14,391 bases of DNA from JBPOFM01 sp038259855 (GTDB lineage Bacteria > Bacteroidota > Bacteroidia > Flavobacteriales > Flavobacteriaceae): assembly GCA_038259855.1 (NCBI GenBank), contig JBBSOJ010000055.1, forward strand, positions 1-14,391, written 5' to 3'. The position numbers and the translations under genes are program-made. Under the pieces are notes generated by a model. That model did not search any database. It was not told the DNA's origin and saw only the letters and a program-made list of their open reading frames with translations. Positions 14,195 to 14,391 of the stretch are shown in pieces (within the stretch, counting starts at the first letter, position 1; each line of letters begins with the position of its first letter).

Positions 14195-14391
14195 TTAATC
14201 TTCCCAAAAATCGGGTCTTATATTAGATGATATTGAAGTACAATCCGTACATTCAGGTGAGGCAATGGTCCACGTATTTCCTGGTATGGATTCCGCGATC
14301 TGATAATTGTAATTATAGTCTGTAAATGTATCAATCAATCGGAATATAGTTGCCTTATCTAATGGAGCTCGAATATCCAATACTCGTAAAT
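14195..14391 (-). CDS. C-terminal fragment of a probable DUF4249 lipoprotein (5' end outside the window)
   Basis: An open frame of 64 codons plus stop runs through the right edge of the window, so only the C-terminus is visible. It ends ASPECTDCTSISSNIRPDFWED. The CxxC followed by an RP-x-FW ending is what I recall of DUF4249 proteins, surface or periplasmic lipoproteins of about 300-400 residues that Bacteroidota encode beside plug-containing or TonB-dependent receptor proteins. The next gene starts 2 bp after this stop, so the two are co-transcribed. Family assignment rests on the tail motif and on context only. Confidence 0.62.
   Translation of the reverse strand, partial: LRVLDIRAPLDKATIFRLIDTFTDYNYNYQIAESIPGNTWTIASPECTDCTSISSNIRPDFWED

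Noticed and set aside
14193..14207. Five-residue N-terminal extension of the plug-like protein
   Set aside because: It would overlap the upstream gene and put polar residues before a well-formed signal peptide; the ATG at 14192 fits better.

Overview
The window looks like chromosomal DNA from a marine-type member of the Flavobacteriaceae (Bacteroidota). The evidence is low-GC, AT-rich spacers, promoter-like elements of the Bacteroidota TTTG / TAnnTTTG kind, protein sequences that read as flavobacterial, and a C-terminal piece resembling the Bacteroidota-specific DUF4249 family next to a TonB-plug-like protein. No IS element, integrase, tRNA, rRNA or CRISPR array was seen.

Region A (about 1-5465) is housekeeping and stress defence. 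uvrA (nucleotide excision repair) lies on the minus strand. Divergent from it are an RpoE-like sigma factor and a 48-residue microprotein that closes the sigma transcript just before a strong intrinsic terminator. Next is an endonuclease III (minus) with no cysteine at all, and so no Fe-S cluster. A divergent Bcp-type thiol peroxidase follows, ending at a hairpin that can terminate transcription from both sides. The genes relate to DNA damage and oxidative stress, but they are separate transcripts.

Region B (about 5491-12361) is the most interesting part: a divergent one-carbon locus. To the left run a glutathione-independent formaldehyde dehydrogenase (FdhA type) and a small GlcG/HbpS (DUF336) protein, 15 bp apart. 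To the right run an AraC-family regulator, MobA, FdhD, a 123-residue uncharacterised protein and a large YdeP/FdhF-type molybdopterin oxidoreductase. The first four rightward genes abut or overlap (0, 4 and 11 nt) and the last follows after 51 nt, so this looks like one operon. A plausible reading is formaldehyde to formate by FdhA, then formate (or a related substrate) oxidised by the Mo enzyme. MobA would supply the guanylated cofactor, FdhD would sulfurate it, and the AraC protein would control both arms. The substrate of the Mo enzyme and its electron acceptor are not proven by the sequence; no electron-transfer subunit is encoded here.

Region C (12459-14391, minus strand) is envelope related. 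It holds the C-terminal end of a probable DUF4249 lipoprotein, then a secreted 577-residue protein with a carboxypeptidase-regulatory-like domain, a TonB-plug-like segment and a C-terminal beta-sandwich, but no beta-barrel. The two genes are 2 bp apart. A hairpin spans the end of the second gene, between it and the convergent Mo oxidoreductase gene.
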